In this document: positions 10,558 through 22,205 of the stretch, one piece after another | Position numbering within the stretch: position 1 is the first letter of the stretch | Layout: every line of letters starts with the position of its first letter | NCBI GenBank assembly: GCA_002682825.1 | Contig: NOKP01000003.1 | Coordinates: 2,790,001 to 2,854,000 of the forward strand | From: Neonectria sp. B-13 | Taxonomy: Eukaryota > Ascomycota > Sordariomycetes > Hypocreales > Nectriaceae | Direction: 5' to 3' | Length of the DNA: 64,000 nucleotides | Made by a program: the position numbers and the translations under genes | The notes under the pieces: generated by a model | The model's database searches: none | What the model was told of the DNA's origin: nothing | The model's input: only the letters and a program-made list of their open reading frames with translations

Positions 10558-12734
10558 ATGATTGACACCGAAAACCTCCGTACAGCGTCGCTGTACATCA
10601 ACAACCAGCTGCTCTCGCGAGGCCTTCTGCGCGATGGCCAGAGCATTGATTTCGCCAGCCCGGCGATGAACGACGGCGAGGATGCGGCCACAATGGGGCG
10701 CATCGTCGGTGTTGTCAACGACCTAATCCTCCGACGCGACGTAAGTCTGGTTTCTGTCTCTAGCATCGCAGCGACGCCCGCTAATCCCTCCAGCGCGATG
10801 CCGAACACCGCGAGTCGCTCTCCGCGACGATGCGCAGCCTACGAGCCGAAAACCTAAAGCATGCAAACGACATTGCGCGATTATCCGAGAAAAACACCGA
10901 TTCCAAGAGAAAACTCGAAATTGCAGAGGCTTCTGAGTCTGCCCTGAAGACGCAGATGAAGTCGGCCGACGCCGCAATTCGCGGGCTGAAGGAGGAGGTT
11001 GCCCGCACCAAAGGACTGGTCGCACAGGCTCGTGCAGCATGTGCGACAGACGTGCGCCGGCGTGACCGCCAGATTGACACGCTCAAGAAGCAGCTTGGAG
11101 AGGCTGGTCGCGCGCGTGGATCTCGAGGCAGCTCGGCCGTCATGTCCATCACCGTCACTGGAGACGTTGGTGGAGGGACGGGCTCTTCCAGCCGGGGAGG
11201 GAACTCGGTTGCCGACGACTACGAACTACGAAGCGAGACGAACGCGTTCCTGGCCAACCTGGCTCAGAATCTCAGCGAGGAGAACACGGCCATCCTAAGC
11301 GTGATGCGCCGGACGATGAAAAAACTACGAGAAATGAGTGGCTGGAACAACGCCAACGACCACTGTCTGGCGACCAAACAAGACGGCTGGGAAGACATGG
11401 CATCGGAGCTAGACTCAGTGCTCGACCACATGCGGACGATCCTGACGAACCCATCCTTTGTGCCAATCGAGGAGGTTGTGGTCCGCGAAGAGGAGATTGC
11501 CCACCTGAAGGATGGCTGGGTCAAGATGGAAAGCCGCTGGACTGAGGCTGTTCACCTTATTGATGGCTGGCGCAAGCGCATGGCTGCCAGTGGACGGCCA
11601 GTCTGCGACGAGGAGCTGCAGATGGGACTGCGACTCAGTCCCGTGCGCGTCAAGAACGTGGACGAGACCAGACAGGCTCCTGCACCACGACTATCCGCCG
11701 TGGCAGAAGAGCTTGAAGAAGACCTTGAGCGGTTGCAGTCATCGCCATGCCCCTCGGTCCATCCCTCCCCGAGCCTGCGACTGGTTGAGGACTTTGACCA
11801 AGACGAGAGCGATGCAGAATCCGACTTTGACGACCACGTGCCAGTAGAGGAGTACGACGTGGACGAGCCCAACGTTCAGATTCTGCAACAGTCCACAGCG
11901 GCGCCCCTATTTCAATCCATGCTCGGCTCGTCGCCGTTACCAGAGCCGCCCAAGATAAGCCCTCTGAAAGATTCCGCCTCAGCAGGCAACCGAGGGTCTC
12001 TACGCCTGGGCAAGCCCCTTAAGAGACCGGGAGATTTCACAACGATTGTCGAGGAGAATACCTGGGACCTTGCGGTCGTTGCTGGCAAACAAGTGGCCAA
12101 CGCAACCATGGACCACATTGTCGGCCGAGAACGCACACCGTCGACGTCGTCTCTCGACGAAATACTGCTTGTCAAGTCACCACTAGAGCCAGCAATCCAG
12201 TTCGAGAGCGGGTCTCCGAAGCCATCATATCGTCGCCAGCCACAGAGCCCAGAGCGTAGTGCTGGTGAATCCGGCCGACGCTCAGGGCCGCCATCTCCCA
12301 GCCGGTCACCACGTCGCAACAATGCCTCACGCCTCCCTTTACCACGCAATGCCGACCCAGCAACCCAGCAGAGCCCTCTCACCATGGCCACCATCGCGGC
12401 CAAGCTAGCAGCGTCTGAGCGAGAAGCCGACGCCGCCCGAGTCAGGGCGAAACTCCGCGCAGCACGGGGTTCTCGCGGTGTCAAGAAGCCCACCATTGCC
12501 GCTTCCCCGCCCGAGCCTCAGCCTCAGCCCGTGGCCCAGGAGAAGGATACCAAGAGCCCAAAGGTGTTTAATGTGGACCCCATCAAGCGTGACCGGGGCG
12601 GCTTAGGAGAGGACGGCCAACTAAAGCCGGAGAAGAGGCGGCGAGATCGGAGGACGAGCAAAACAGCATCGCGGCGGAGGAGCACATTGAGCCCATGGGA
12701 GCTCGAGAGTTTGATGGCAGGCAACGTACAGTGA
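10558..12734 (+). CDS. ADIP-domain coiled-coil protein (SSX2IP/Msd1-like)
   Basis: Two exons, 10558-10740 and 10794-12734, join in frame across a 53-bp intron to give 707 aa. The N-terminus (NLRTASLYINNQLLSRGLL) and the following long heptad-rich helix match the afadin/alpha-actinin-binding (ADIP) family, which includes human SSX2IP and fission-yeast Msd1, proteins that anchor microtubules at the spindle pole or centrosome. After about residue 300 the protein is acidic and then Ser/Pro/Arg-rich and disordered, with SPERS, PSPSRSPRR and similar motifs that could be phosphorylated by proline-directed kinases. It ends with a conserved-looking SPWELESLMAG. A role at the spindle pole body or septum is inferred by family only. 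Confidence 0.8.
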
Positions 12735-13490
12735 CGACTTGGATTCATGATGGGATGTGAGCCGGGACGGCATGTTGTAGATATTGGATGGGAAGCTTGC
12801 ATGTACAGCGAGTAGGTGATTCTGGCGTTTCGGGGTACTGGAGAGGCCGACAGTAAGGTCTACGAAAGTTAGGTACGAGTCTACCTAATCCACATGAGCA
12901 TTATGATCTACTTGGGGTTTCCTTGAGTTTCGTGCTAGTCGATGCATCACGTAGTGTTCTTGTAAGATGAGCCACCCACATTTACACAGCTGCAATGTAC
13001 ACATACCTGAGGTTTTTTGACGAGATGCTCACGTCAAAGGAGTCAAAGGACATCTGTAGACTTGGGATATGCTGTACTATGTGGCAGGGAATTGCATATC
13101 AGGCAGGCAATAAATACATTACTTGTGATAATAACGCAGGGTAGTTATCCCATTATATGGCAAACCTCTCGAAGATTCACTGAACATAGATAGAGATCAT
13201 TAATTACTTAGCCACCTACCTTACCTACCTTACTTACTTACCTTGATTGTGCATTCATGTCACGATGAAAAAGAAGAGGTCTTACGAAAGCGCGCAAAAT
13301 AATAATTTCCTGTGCACTCGAACTCGATGCCCATCAACGCTGTCGAGGCAGGTGCCGCGCACGGCAGCAGGCGCAGTTATGTCAGCACCCGCACCTCCAG
13401 AACGTAAACTCGACATCAACCACGAGAGACGCCCATCAAAACAAGCACCGGCAGAACCGACAAAAAGAAATGCTCTCGAGCTTCAAGCGT
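12735..13490. other. intergenic between ADIP-like gene and tRNA
   Basis: No gene is seen. Around 13200-13240 there are short tandem ACCTACCTT/ACTTACTT units. The ORF at 13247-13516 runs into the tRNA and is not credible. Confidence 0.5.
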
Positions 13491-13561
13491 GCCCTGTACT
13501 GGAATCGAACCAGTGATCTCATCATTACTAGTGACGCGCTTTACCACTGAGCCAACAGGGC
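13491..13561 (-). tRNA. tRNA-Thr (anticodon AGT)
   Basis: The minus strand folds into a 71-nt cloverleaf without an intron. The 7-bp acceptor stem GCCCTGT/ACAGGGC is perfect. The D arm contains GCTCAGTGGTAAAGCG, which also serves as the A box. The anticodon stem CGTCA/TGATG closes loop CTAGTAA with anticodon AGT (plus-strand 13527-13529). The T arm is ACTGG-TTCGATT-CCAGT with a perfect 5-bp stem and a canonical B box. The AGT anticodon, with A34 expected to be modified to inosine, reads ACU/ACC threonine codons. Confidence 0.95.
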
Positions 13562-15437
13562 TTGTACTCTTGCTTGGAATCGGTTGACGTTAATGGCTTA
13601 GATGGGCCACTCTGTTGCCATCCACCATTCTTGCTCATCCTCATAGGTCTGATTGTACGAATAGGTAAGAGCCTCGTTTGGGTTGGTATTTACTAACCAG
13701 TCCGGGTAGTTGACTCTGAGGATCAACTGCGGTGCGTGATCAGTTGCTTCCCGGTTATGTTATTAAATGGGCAGACATCGCGGTCTTGTTGCCGAATAAG
13801 ATAGGGTCCCGCAGGAGAATCGATGCTTCTGTGTCAAATAGCGTTGGCACTGGCTCGAGATATACGCCAAAGCTAGATTGGACTCGGCGGTTCAGGAGGC
13901 CTTGGGATATCCACCCTTGCCGTGACCCTCTTCGGTCTTGTGGAAGAGGGAATTGACGAATTGCCGAATTTGACTGGGCTTCAATCTGATTGTGAACTTC
14001 AGCATTCTTGTCGTATGCGAACTCTTCCACCTGAATCGTGGCAGGGAGAAGATCTTAGGCTGGGAAGGCTGGGGTGATCAAATAGTGGGAATGGGCGCGA
14101 AAGTGAGATAACACAAGATAAAGTTATCAATCCTCTTATTTTATTTTCAATATTCGACTGACTTTAGAGTGCTATTTGCTTCTTGGGATAACATGGGCGT
14201 TACTATTATGACAACGCTAAACGGAGGACGTCATAGCTTCCCGACTACTCGAACACTTCCCAGATCATCTACGTCAACTAGTAGATGAGTCCAAACGTCA
14301 GGAGTCCAGAACATTCCCTCAAGGTATTTGCTAGTCTTGCTCTAGCACCTTTGTCCTTAAGCTGAAACGGTCTTGGGGGCCTGGTCTGAGGCCTCCGCGT
14401 GAGACCTGTCTGACCGCCTTGGCCACAGAGCAGCCGCAGTCAATTCGAACAGGTCTCTTGATCCGGGTTCCCACGATCTGTTGGACTGGGCTTTCCAACG
14501 CAGGGGCGTTGAGATGTTCACCTGAGGTGCCATCGGGCAGATTCGGCTGTGTGAGGAGGCCGGGAGTCTGACGACGAAAAAAGTGCTGCTGGTTGCTCTC
14601 TTGTGACAACCTCATTGAATCTGATAACTTTGACGATGGATTTGCTTGGTGTAGAAGGCCGTGGCAATATTCTCAAAGACGGCTCCAATAACCGGACTCC
14701 CATTGCATCCCTAATGCTCTCAGCTTCACCACTTTACTATTATTACAACCTGTGAATATAAGTTTGGGACCTTGGCGCTGAGACCTTAGACCTATTTAGT
14801 GGCACTGAGACTCGGTAAATAGGCACTGTTAGAGATATACGGAAGATATAGGTTAGCTTACATCATCATTCGAATACGAGCCAGCTGTCCTTCGTTGCAT
14901 CTAAGAGGAGGATGTCGACTAGCGCCTCTTGGAGGTCCGAAGTCACGTCGCAGATAAATCTCAGGCCGTTGGTATAAAAAAAATTGTACTACAGTCGTTG
15001 AAGGTCTGATACTGCTTCCAGACATTCCTTGCTTGAAGGTGGCCTGGTCGTAGCGGTGCGCCTCTCAGCCGAGCTAAATCTTCGTCGTCACCTTTTAATG
15101 CATTATATCACCAAGTTGCTACCAAGTTACATGCAGTGATTCTAACATACTACCTAATAAACACCCGGTGCTTGACGTGTCATCTCTTTCCACGGCAGTT
15201 CTTGGAAAGTTAATGAAATCGCATGGCGGGGTCTGCTCTAGGATTGGAGCTGCCCACCGCTGACGTCAGCTGATATTTCCAAAGCTCAACGCCAAAACTA
15301 GCTGTTGTGGGTGGTCAGTCCAGCAACATCAACCTGCTGCGCCATCATCACCCTCTTACCCTCTCGCGCGCTGACACGAAAGCCTCTTTGCGCCATAGAA
15401 GCATCGCATCAACTCCTCGCACGCCGCACATCTCACT
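13562..15437. other. intergenic, partly AT-rich
   Basis: There is no credible gene. The stretch 14700-15170 is AT-rich with frequent TA dinucleotides and looks decayed. The last 150 bp before 15438 is GC- and CT-rich and is probably the promoter and leader of the TMEM19-like gene. Confidence 0.5.
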
Positions 15438-16709
15438 ATGAGGTTGCTCATCGCCGCCCCCGCAACTTGCGCCCTTGTCTACCGGGCTTGGAGCAAAAAC
15501 TCGCTGACCCCCGCCGGCATCGTCGTTGCGGCCTTGACGGCAATTGCGCACGCCTACCACCCCTGGAACCTCCCCTTTGCGCTGCTGTGCATCTTCTTTC
15601 TAGCCGGGACTCGTGTCACGCATGTAAGTCTTTGCGCCCGCTACGCCGTGCTTGTGGGAAGTGCTGACACGCCCTAGATCAAGGAGGATGTCAAGGCGCA
15701 CTTGACGGTAGCGTCCAAGGGGACGTCTGGAGGAGAAGGGCCCAGATCGCATGTCCAAGGTGTGCATCTACGAACGAAATGGGTGATACGTGGCTAACGC
15801 TCGCTAGTTCTTGCAAACTCCCTCATGGCCTCCGTCCTCACGATCCTTCACGCGTACCAACTACGCGCTCGAGCCGCCGCCCTCACGAATCCCGACGTTC
15901 CCGACCCCGAGGGTACACTCTGCTTTTCCTGGGGCGGCGACCTCCTTGTCGTGGGAATCATTGCAAACTATGCCGCCGTGGCGGCTGACACCTTCAGCTC
16001 GGAGCTTGGGATTCTCTCCAAGAGCGACCCCCGGCTCATCACATCTCTGACGCTCCGCAAGGTGCCCCGCGGGACGAACGGAGGAGTCACGCTCATGGGC
16101 CTCGGCGCGGGGCTTTTGGGCTCGATGATCATCGTCACTGCGTCCATGGTGTTCCTACCGTCCTGCACCGCCGACACGGCGACGCGAGTCGGGGGTGGTC
16201 TCCCATGGACGACCTTGGAGCGCCGCAAATTCATGGGGTTCATGGTCGTTTGGGGCGCGATGGGTAGCTTGCTCGACAGCTTCCTGGGTGGCCTGTTTCA
16301 GAGATCAGTCAAGGATATCCGGTCGGGCAAGATTGTGGAAGGCGAAGGAGGCAACCGCGTGCTGGTGGCCGGGCCGGCGGATGAGGATGCGGCGGCCTTG
16401 AAGAAGCGAACGGCCATCAAGGCGGCCATCTTGCACGGCGAAGGAGAGAGAGCAGTTGAGAAGATGAGCGGTTCTGCGATCGCCGACGATGACGAGGCCG
16501 GCACGGAGTCAAAGGTCTACGATCCCCAGGACAAGCATCGCAAGCCCAGCTTCGGGGATGCGCGCCCATCGCGGGTGGTGGAGAGCGGGTGGGATCTGCT
16601 CGACAACAATGATGTCAACTTCCTGATGGCGGTCACGATGAGCGTGGGCGGCATGGGTGTAGCAAGCTGGTACTGGGGAGTTCCCATCGAGAGCGTCATG
16701 GGTGTTTAG
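15438..16709 (+). CDS. TMEM19/DUF92 family integral membrane protein
   Basis: Three exons (15438-15623, 15678-15759, 15808-16709) splice in frame to 389 aa. The protein starts with hydrophobic helices (LLIAAPATCALVYRAW, AGIVVAALTAIAHAY, PFALLCIFFLAG). The DUF92 core follows: THIKEDVKAHL, ANSLMASVL, then YAAVAADTFSSELGILSK (the conserved DT..SE motif), RKVPRGTNGGVTLMGLGAGLLGS and GAMGSLLDSFLGGLFQ. The family contains animal TMEM19 and plant VTE6 phytyl-phosphate kinase; the fungal substrate is not established. A hydrophilic insertion of about 110 residues (KRTAIKAAILHGEGE through VVESGWDLLDNND) separates the last membrane segment near the C-terminus. Location in an internal membrane is inferred. 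Confidence 0.9.
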
Positions 16710-19700
16710 AACCAAGGAAAATAAAGACCTGATATGATGCTATCGTGCATATTTTAGTCACTCGCGTTTCGCGAGTGGGTCATTACTCAAATGAATTGTT
16801 CTGCAAGGGTGATTATCCTCGAAGTGGCCAAACTAGCGACCATCCCCCCATCGCCACTCCGGGGCTCGGTGGACTCCCGTTCTGAATTGAGCACATGCGA
16901 GTTTCGGGCAAGAGCCGCAGGCTCGTCGGGAAGATCAGCCCGATGCAGTGCAGGTTAGCCCGGACGAGCAGGCCAATCTTCAACACGTCTTTTCCAAGCG
17001 CCAAGTGTCAAGCATTGCGGCGTTTGTCGATAAGGGTTCGGAAACAGGATCCACTGTGCCGCCAGATTGACATGTCCACGGCGATAGACGCCGAAAACTG
17101 CCCCGAGCTCATTCACGCGCCGGATCCCGGGGCAGACCAGGTCATCATTTCTCCCGGGCGCAGGCCATCTTCTCCTCCGTAGTCGGCTCGGCAGTCTTCC
17201 CTGGAGGCGTCTTTTTCGGTTTGCCGAATAGTCCAATAGATCGGAAGTCTTTACTGATCGCGGTCAGCTGCAATGCAGACGAGAGATAGGCAGATATCAG
17301 CAGGAAATCTGGGGTAAAAAGGCGCGACTAGGAGAGTTTCTATTGATCATTTCGCAGTGTCACGGCTTGGAGATTTTGGGGGCAAGCTACACCCACTCAC
17401 AACTCAACCACTCCAGAGTCTAGCGAGGGTTGGACCAGATTGCGGGGAGCCGCAGATCGCCCTGGTGGCCGAGAAGAGGAACCTTGCTCCAGTGCTCCGT
17501 GCTCCGTGCTTCGTGGGCGAGTCATCGAGATGTCTACGGGTGAAGTGACGAGGGTGTTGGTGACGGAAAGCCGCCGTCCCCTGAGTCCAACATCAGGCTG
17601 TTCTGGAGGGGACTCGTTGGATTTGTATTTAACGTCGGCTGACTGTTTCTTATCTCTGCACAGATCCCCATTGCGTCACGCGCAGAGGAAGCAAATGTGC
17701 AGAACCGCAAGTTAAAGTCACTGGACGGGAAATACACACCCCCTTGTCCAACAGGGGCCGCAGAAAAATGCTGGTCGTGTGCCTGTGCTCTGCCGTACAG
17801 TATCTGTCCGTACCTGTGCCCCATTCTGAAGCCAGATGAACCGTTCGTCTCAGTGCCAACACAGCCAGTGGCCCCTGGATATTTCGGGAATAAATGCCAG
17901 CCCGGGAAAATGGAGAAACAGCAAGTCAGCGCGGGGGAGGGGAACAACGCAAGTCGGCTGTTTGTAAAATGTTTGTTGAGATTAATAACCGTCACGGAGT
18001 AATTGTCCGATACTTTCCTCAGAACTTCAAAGTCGGTCTGGGGAAATGGAACCAGTAGGAAGTCTTCGTCAACAAAAACTCAACTCAGATTTGCGCATTG
18101 TCCATTGGCATCGGCGTCGCCTGAGCGATTTTACCTAACCAGGGGCTTTGTTCTCCTCTGTCGCAACGGCTCGAGACTGGCTCTGGCGGTTTGGAGCTCC
18201 ACGGTGAGATAAACAGCATTATGCAGAACATCGTGCGCAGCCAATGGCGGGCCAACGATAAGATTCCCTCTAGAGGCCTGGGGAGATGTGCCAATGGCAA
18301 TTGCCATGCTTTTTTGGCGCGGCGGCGTTTGGGGCGACACCGACTGCGTCGTGTGGCATGCCGGCGGCGGTGCGCTGCTGCGGATGCGAAGTCCGACAGG
18401 TACAATGTGCCATGTACAGCGCCATGTACCATTACTTCTGGAAACGATGCCCTGAACTCGCCCTGAATGGCCCTGCTTGCGGCGAAGGTCAAACAGAGCA
18501 GAGGGTCCCCTTACCCAAACGAGTTACGGTATCCTGGGCATCGACCGAACGATTTGGCAGTACGTAACAGCCCAGGGAACAAACCGGAGCCCCCGTGAGA
18601 GTAAATGAAGAGTCACAGGCTGGACAGGTCCTCGAAATAGCTGAGCTGCAATGCAAATTTTCAGGTCTTGGGGGTGGGCGATCCGTTCTGGATGCATGGG
18701 CGGACGGTTCGCTGGCTGGCCCTGTCTTTGGCGGCCCTGGCCTGCGCCCTGGCAGCATCTCAACATGCCGGGGGCCTTTCTTGGGTAGAGTACATGGGGC
18801 AGTACATGCACAATACAGGGTCTTCCGGGGGGGATCCAGGGCCGGAACATCACACATCACATCCACTCTGGGTCACAGCTGTACTGTGTATCATGTGTAT
18901 GTACGTACGAAGCATGTACGAATGCCTTCTCCAGCAGCTTTCTTCACGCGCGTCGCTTGGCTTTGCCCCTCTGATCTGGCGCACAAGCAATGGACCCATC
19001 CAGCGAGGAGCTCTGGCCCCCTAGTAGGAGAATAACACTAAGCCCCGGAATCCTCACCACGGACTCAAGCGGGCGCCATTAGATAGCCTCGACGCCGGCG
19101 GGATGGTTTGGGGGGGATGGGGGAAGTCGGGGGAACGGGGGTTAAAAAGATTACCCATCTACTGACCCGAAGAAAGCGTAATCGCAACCTGTCAAGCTCC
19201 CAAGGCGATGCGGGCGACCGTGGGCGACGAGCGACCCAGGCCTCGGTCTGGAGGAACAGTAATTGGTACACGCCGAGTGGCCGGACTGCGCCAGTCGAAC
19301 GGGAAGACTCTTGATTTCTTCACCCCACCTTTCCCCCTTGGGGCCTCGCGGCGCACACATGCTGCTGATAAGAACGTGGACTTTGGCTCCGAATGGGGCG
19401 GTTCATGATTGCGTTGGCGGCCTGCAGTTCCATCCCGTGGACGGGGGGGAGGGGAGGGAGGGAAACAGGTTGACAGACTCGGCGCAAAGACGTCTAGGGA
19501 GTTGCGCCGAAGAGCTTCAGAGCTTCTCGTCAACTCAGAGGTCGCTCAGCCAACCCGGCCCGGTGGCTGGCGAAAGGGACACCGCAAACCACAACGAGCG
19601 TCAGACGCCGCGGGCGATCTCCGCCGAGCGGCTGTGCGTCTACGGAGCTCGGTACGGAGCTGGGAGACCGGTACGTACCTACACCACTGTCTGTACCTGG

Positions 19701-20091
19701 GGGATGGCAGCTTTGGTACAGTGTCGACAGCCGGCGCGCCCACCCACACCCCCCGTGAGCCACACGGCTCCGCCGCCCGTTATGTCATATGGAGCCGCTG
19801 AGTGCCCCCTACCCATCACGAGGCGGCACTGCCTTGCTGGGAATCGATATTGATAGTAACGGCTCTGACCGGGCCTTTGAACCCCGCTGGACCGGCTTTC
19901 CCACGCCGTGGTGGGCAAGTGGGATGCCATGCCACACGGGCAGCGAGGACGGCCATGAGGCCAGCTACGGTGGGTTTGGCCGCCCCCGGCGTGGCGAGAG
20001 CGGCCGGGCAAGTCCTTGGAGATGGACAGTGAGATGGCAAGGTACGAAGTATTCCGAGACCCTTTCCCAAAGTACAAAGCCTCCGTATTCG

Positions 20092-20127
20092 TAGACCTTG
20101 CAGACCTTGTCGACCTTGTAGACCTTG
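20092..20127 (+). repeat. four tandem 9-bp units (NNGACCTTG)
   Basis: Units TAGACCTTG, CAGACCTTG, TCGACCTTG and TAGACCTTG are contiguous. They lie about 385 bp upstream of the glutamine synthetase start codon; no function is known. Confidence 0.85.
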
Positions 20128-20305
20128 TACTTTATGTACAAAGTACCCCGTGGCTGGATGTACTCTGTGCCCGCAAGGGACTCAATTAACGCCCCCCCTT
20201 AGCCTCCGCCCAACGCCAATCGCACGCCTCGCTGGGCTGTACCCCACTGCCTCCCACCAGAATCGAAGCCGGTAGCAGCCACACCCCTGCATCCGGTCAC
20301 AGAGT

Positions 20306-20312
20306 CTTATCT
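20306..20312 (-). promoter_or_regulatory. GATA-factor site (AGATAAG)
   Basis: CTTATCT on the plus strand is AGATAAG on the minus strand, an exact HGATAR core for AreA/NIT2-type nitrogen regulators. It sits about 200 bp before the glutamine synthetase ATG. The link to nitrogen control is inferred from established fungal biology and not tested here. Confidence 0.35.
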
Positions 20313-20510
20313 CTTCGCCTGGTGGGCGCGAGACTGGCTACCTTTGAGACGGCTCGAAGCCAACAACATAAAACCCTCACCCGCCCCGGACTTGCAATCG
20401 CACTTCTTTGGTCAACCTGCACATTCCTCTCTGATCGTTTGATCGTCCTAATCAATTCATCTTCACCTTCTCCCCTTCTCCCACAACCAACCCCCCCAAA
20501 CTTCACAAAA

Positions 20511-22205
20511 ATGGTGAGTCGTCATGCAAGCTGCACATAGGGTACCCCCCTCTGCGTGCCCCTCTACCCCCCTCTATCTTTATCGGCAGCTCACTAACAT
20601 CTTATCGCAGGCTACTCCCACCACCTCGAGGACTGAGACCGTACGCGACCCGATCCTTTCCCACGGGCACCTATTGTCAATTCGTGCGATGCTGACTCCA
20701 TACACAGCTCAAAAAGTATCTCGATCTGGACCAGAAGGGTCAGATTATGTGCGAGTACGTCTGGATTGATGCCGACGGCGGAAACCGGTCAAAATCACGC
20801 GTAAGTCTTTCCGCGCTCCTTTCTCTCAGTCGAGTCATTGCCACCGCCAGACTCCAGCGTCATCGCGCCAGGGTTCTTAAAGGCTGAGTCGCTGTCGCCG
20901 GCTCCGGTGTCGCGCTCTCCCTTCTCGGCCAATGAGATCCAAAAATAGCCTCTCCGACACTCCACCACGTGTGGGGTGCGGGTGGATCTCCGATCCATCG
21001 GACTGGTAGAGCCGGCGGTGCCCGAAATGGCCCGGAGCAGAGGCGACTGGCGGCCTCAGCCGCACAATTCGCAACCTGAATCTCCAGACTAACCATGACG
21101 TTCTAGACTCTCCCTGAGAAGGAGTACACTCCCGCAGATCTCCCCGTCTGGAACTTCGATGGCTCCTCCACCAACCAAGCCCCCGGCGACAACTCGGATG
21201 TCTACCTCCGCCCCTGCGCCGTCTTCCCCGACCCCTTCCGTGGCTCTCCCAACATCATCGTTCTCGCCGAGTGCTGGAACGCCGATGGCACTCCCAACAA
21301 GTACAACTACCGCCATGACTGTGTCAAGGTGATGGACACCTGGGCCGACCAGGTCCCGTGGTTCGGTCTCGAGCAGGAGTACACTCTGCTCGGTTCTGAT
21401 GGCCGCCCTTACGGCTGGCCCACTGGCGGTTTCCCTGCTCCTCAGGGCGAGTACTACTGTGGTGTTGGTACCGGCAAGGTTGTCCAGCGTGACATCGTCG
21501 AGGCCCACTACAAGGCTTGCTTGTGTACGTTTCAACTGCCCCATGGCCATGTTTCACATGCCAAACTTTCTCGACATTCAACTAATGCTTTCTAGATGCT
21601 GGCATCAAAATCTCTGGCACCAACGCCGAGGTCATGCCCGCCCAATGGGAGTACCAGGTTGGCCCGTGCTTGGGCATTGAGAGTGGGTCCCCTTCCCCCC
21701 CCCCCCCCCCGCGGTTTAGCCGAATTTTAGCCCCGCGGTTTAACCGACAACACCATGCTAATCATCAACAGTGGGTGATCACCTCTGGGTCGCACGCTTC
21801 TTGCTCGCCCGCATCGCCGAGGAATTCGGTGCCAAGGTCTCCTTGCACCCCAAGCCTGTCATTGGGTCGTGGAATGGGGCCGGGCTGCATTCTAACTTCT
21901 CCACGAAGGCCATGCGCGAGGAGGGTGGCATGAAGCATATCGAGGCGGCAATCAAGAAGCTCGAGCCTCACCACGCCGAGTGTATTGCTGAGTATGGCGA
22001 GGACAACGATCTCCGTCTTACCGGCCGATATGAGACTGGGTCTATTGACCAGTTCACCTGGGGAGTTGCGAATCGCGGCACCAGCATCCGCATTCCCCGA
22101 GAATGTGCTGCCCAGGGCTCCGGTTACTTCGAGGATCGACGACCCGCCTCCAACGCCGACCCTTACCGGGTTACCAAGGCTGTTCTCCAGTTCTCTTTGG
22201 CTTAA
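20511..22205 (+). CDS. glnA: glutamine synthetase
   Basis: Six exons (20511-20513, 20611-20640, 20708-20800, 21107-21524, 21596-21682, 21772-22205) join to 354 aa, the usual length for eukaryotic GSII. The first coding exon is the ATG alone. The protein has [19 protein letters not shown], then [21 protein letters not shown] (the beta-grasp signature), GLEQEYTLL and [10 protein letters not shown]. The catalytic region has [14 protein letters not shown] and [19 protein letters not shown], with the Glu and His metal ligands present. [10 protein letters not shown] and [14 protein letters not shown] complete the active site. The enzyme condenses glutamate and ammonium to glutamine using ATP in the cytosol. 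Intron 3 is long (306 bp) and intron 5 carries a 16-C tract. Expression under nitrogen control is likely; one GATA site is present upstream. Confidence 0.97.
21695..21747 (+). repeat. poly-C tract and 17-bp imperfect direct repeat inside a GS intron
   Basis: Intron 5 of the glutamine synthetase gene has 16 consecutive C residues (21695-21710). CCCCGCGGTTTAGCCGA occurs at 21707-21723 and again, with one G-to-A change, at 21731-21747. Confidence 0.9.

Larger units (their letters stand above)
16710..20510. other. 3.8-kb intergenic region upstream of glutamine synthetase
   Basis: This GC-rich stretch contains many overlapping frames on both strands, but I find no domain or coherent exon set. It includes four 9-bp GACCTTG-type tandem units at 20092-20127 and ends in the CT-rich leader of the glutamine synthetase gene. 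Confidence 0.5.

Noticed and set aside
18489..19035. ORFs of 109-146 codons upstream of glutamine synthetase
   Set aside because: Overlapping frames in GC-rich DNA with no domain, splice structure or conserved motif.
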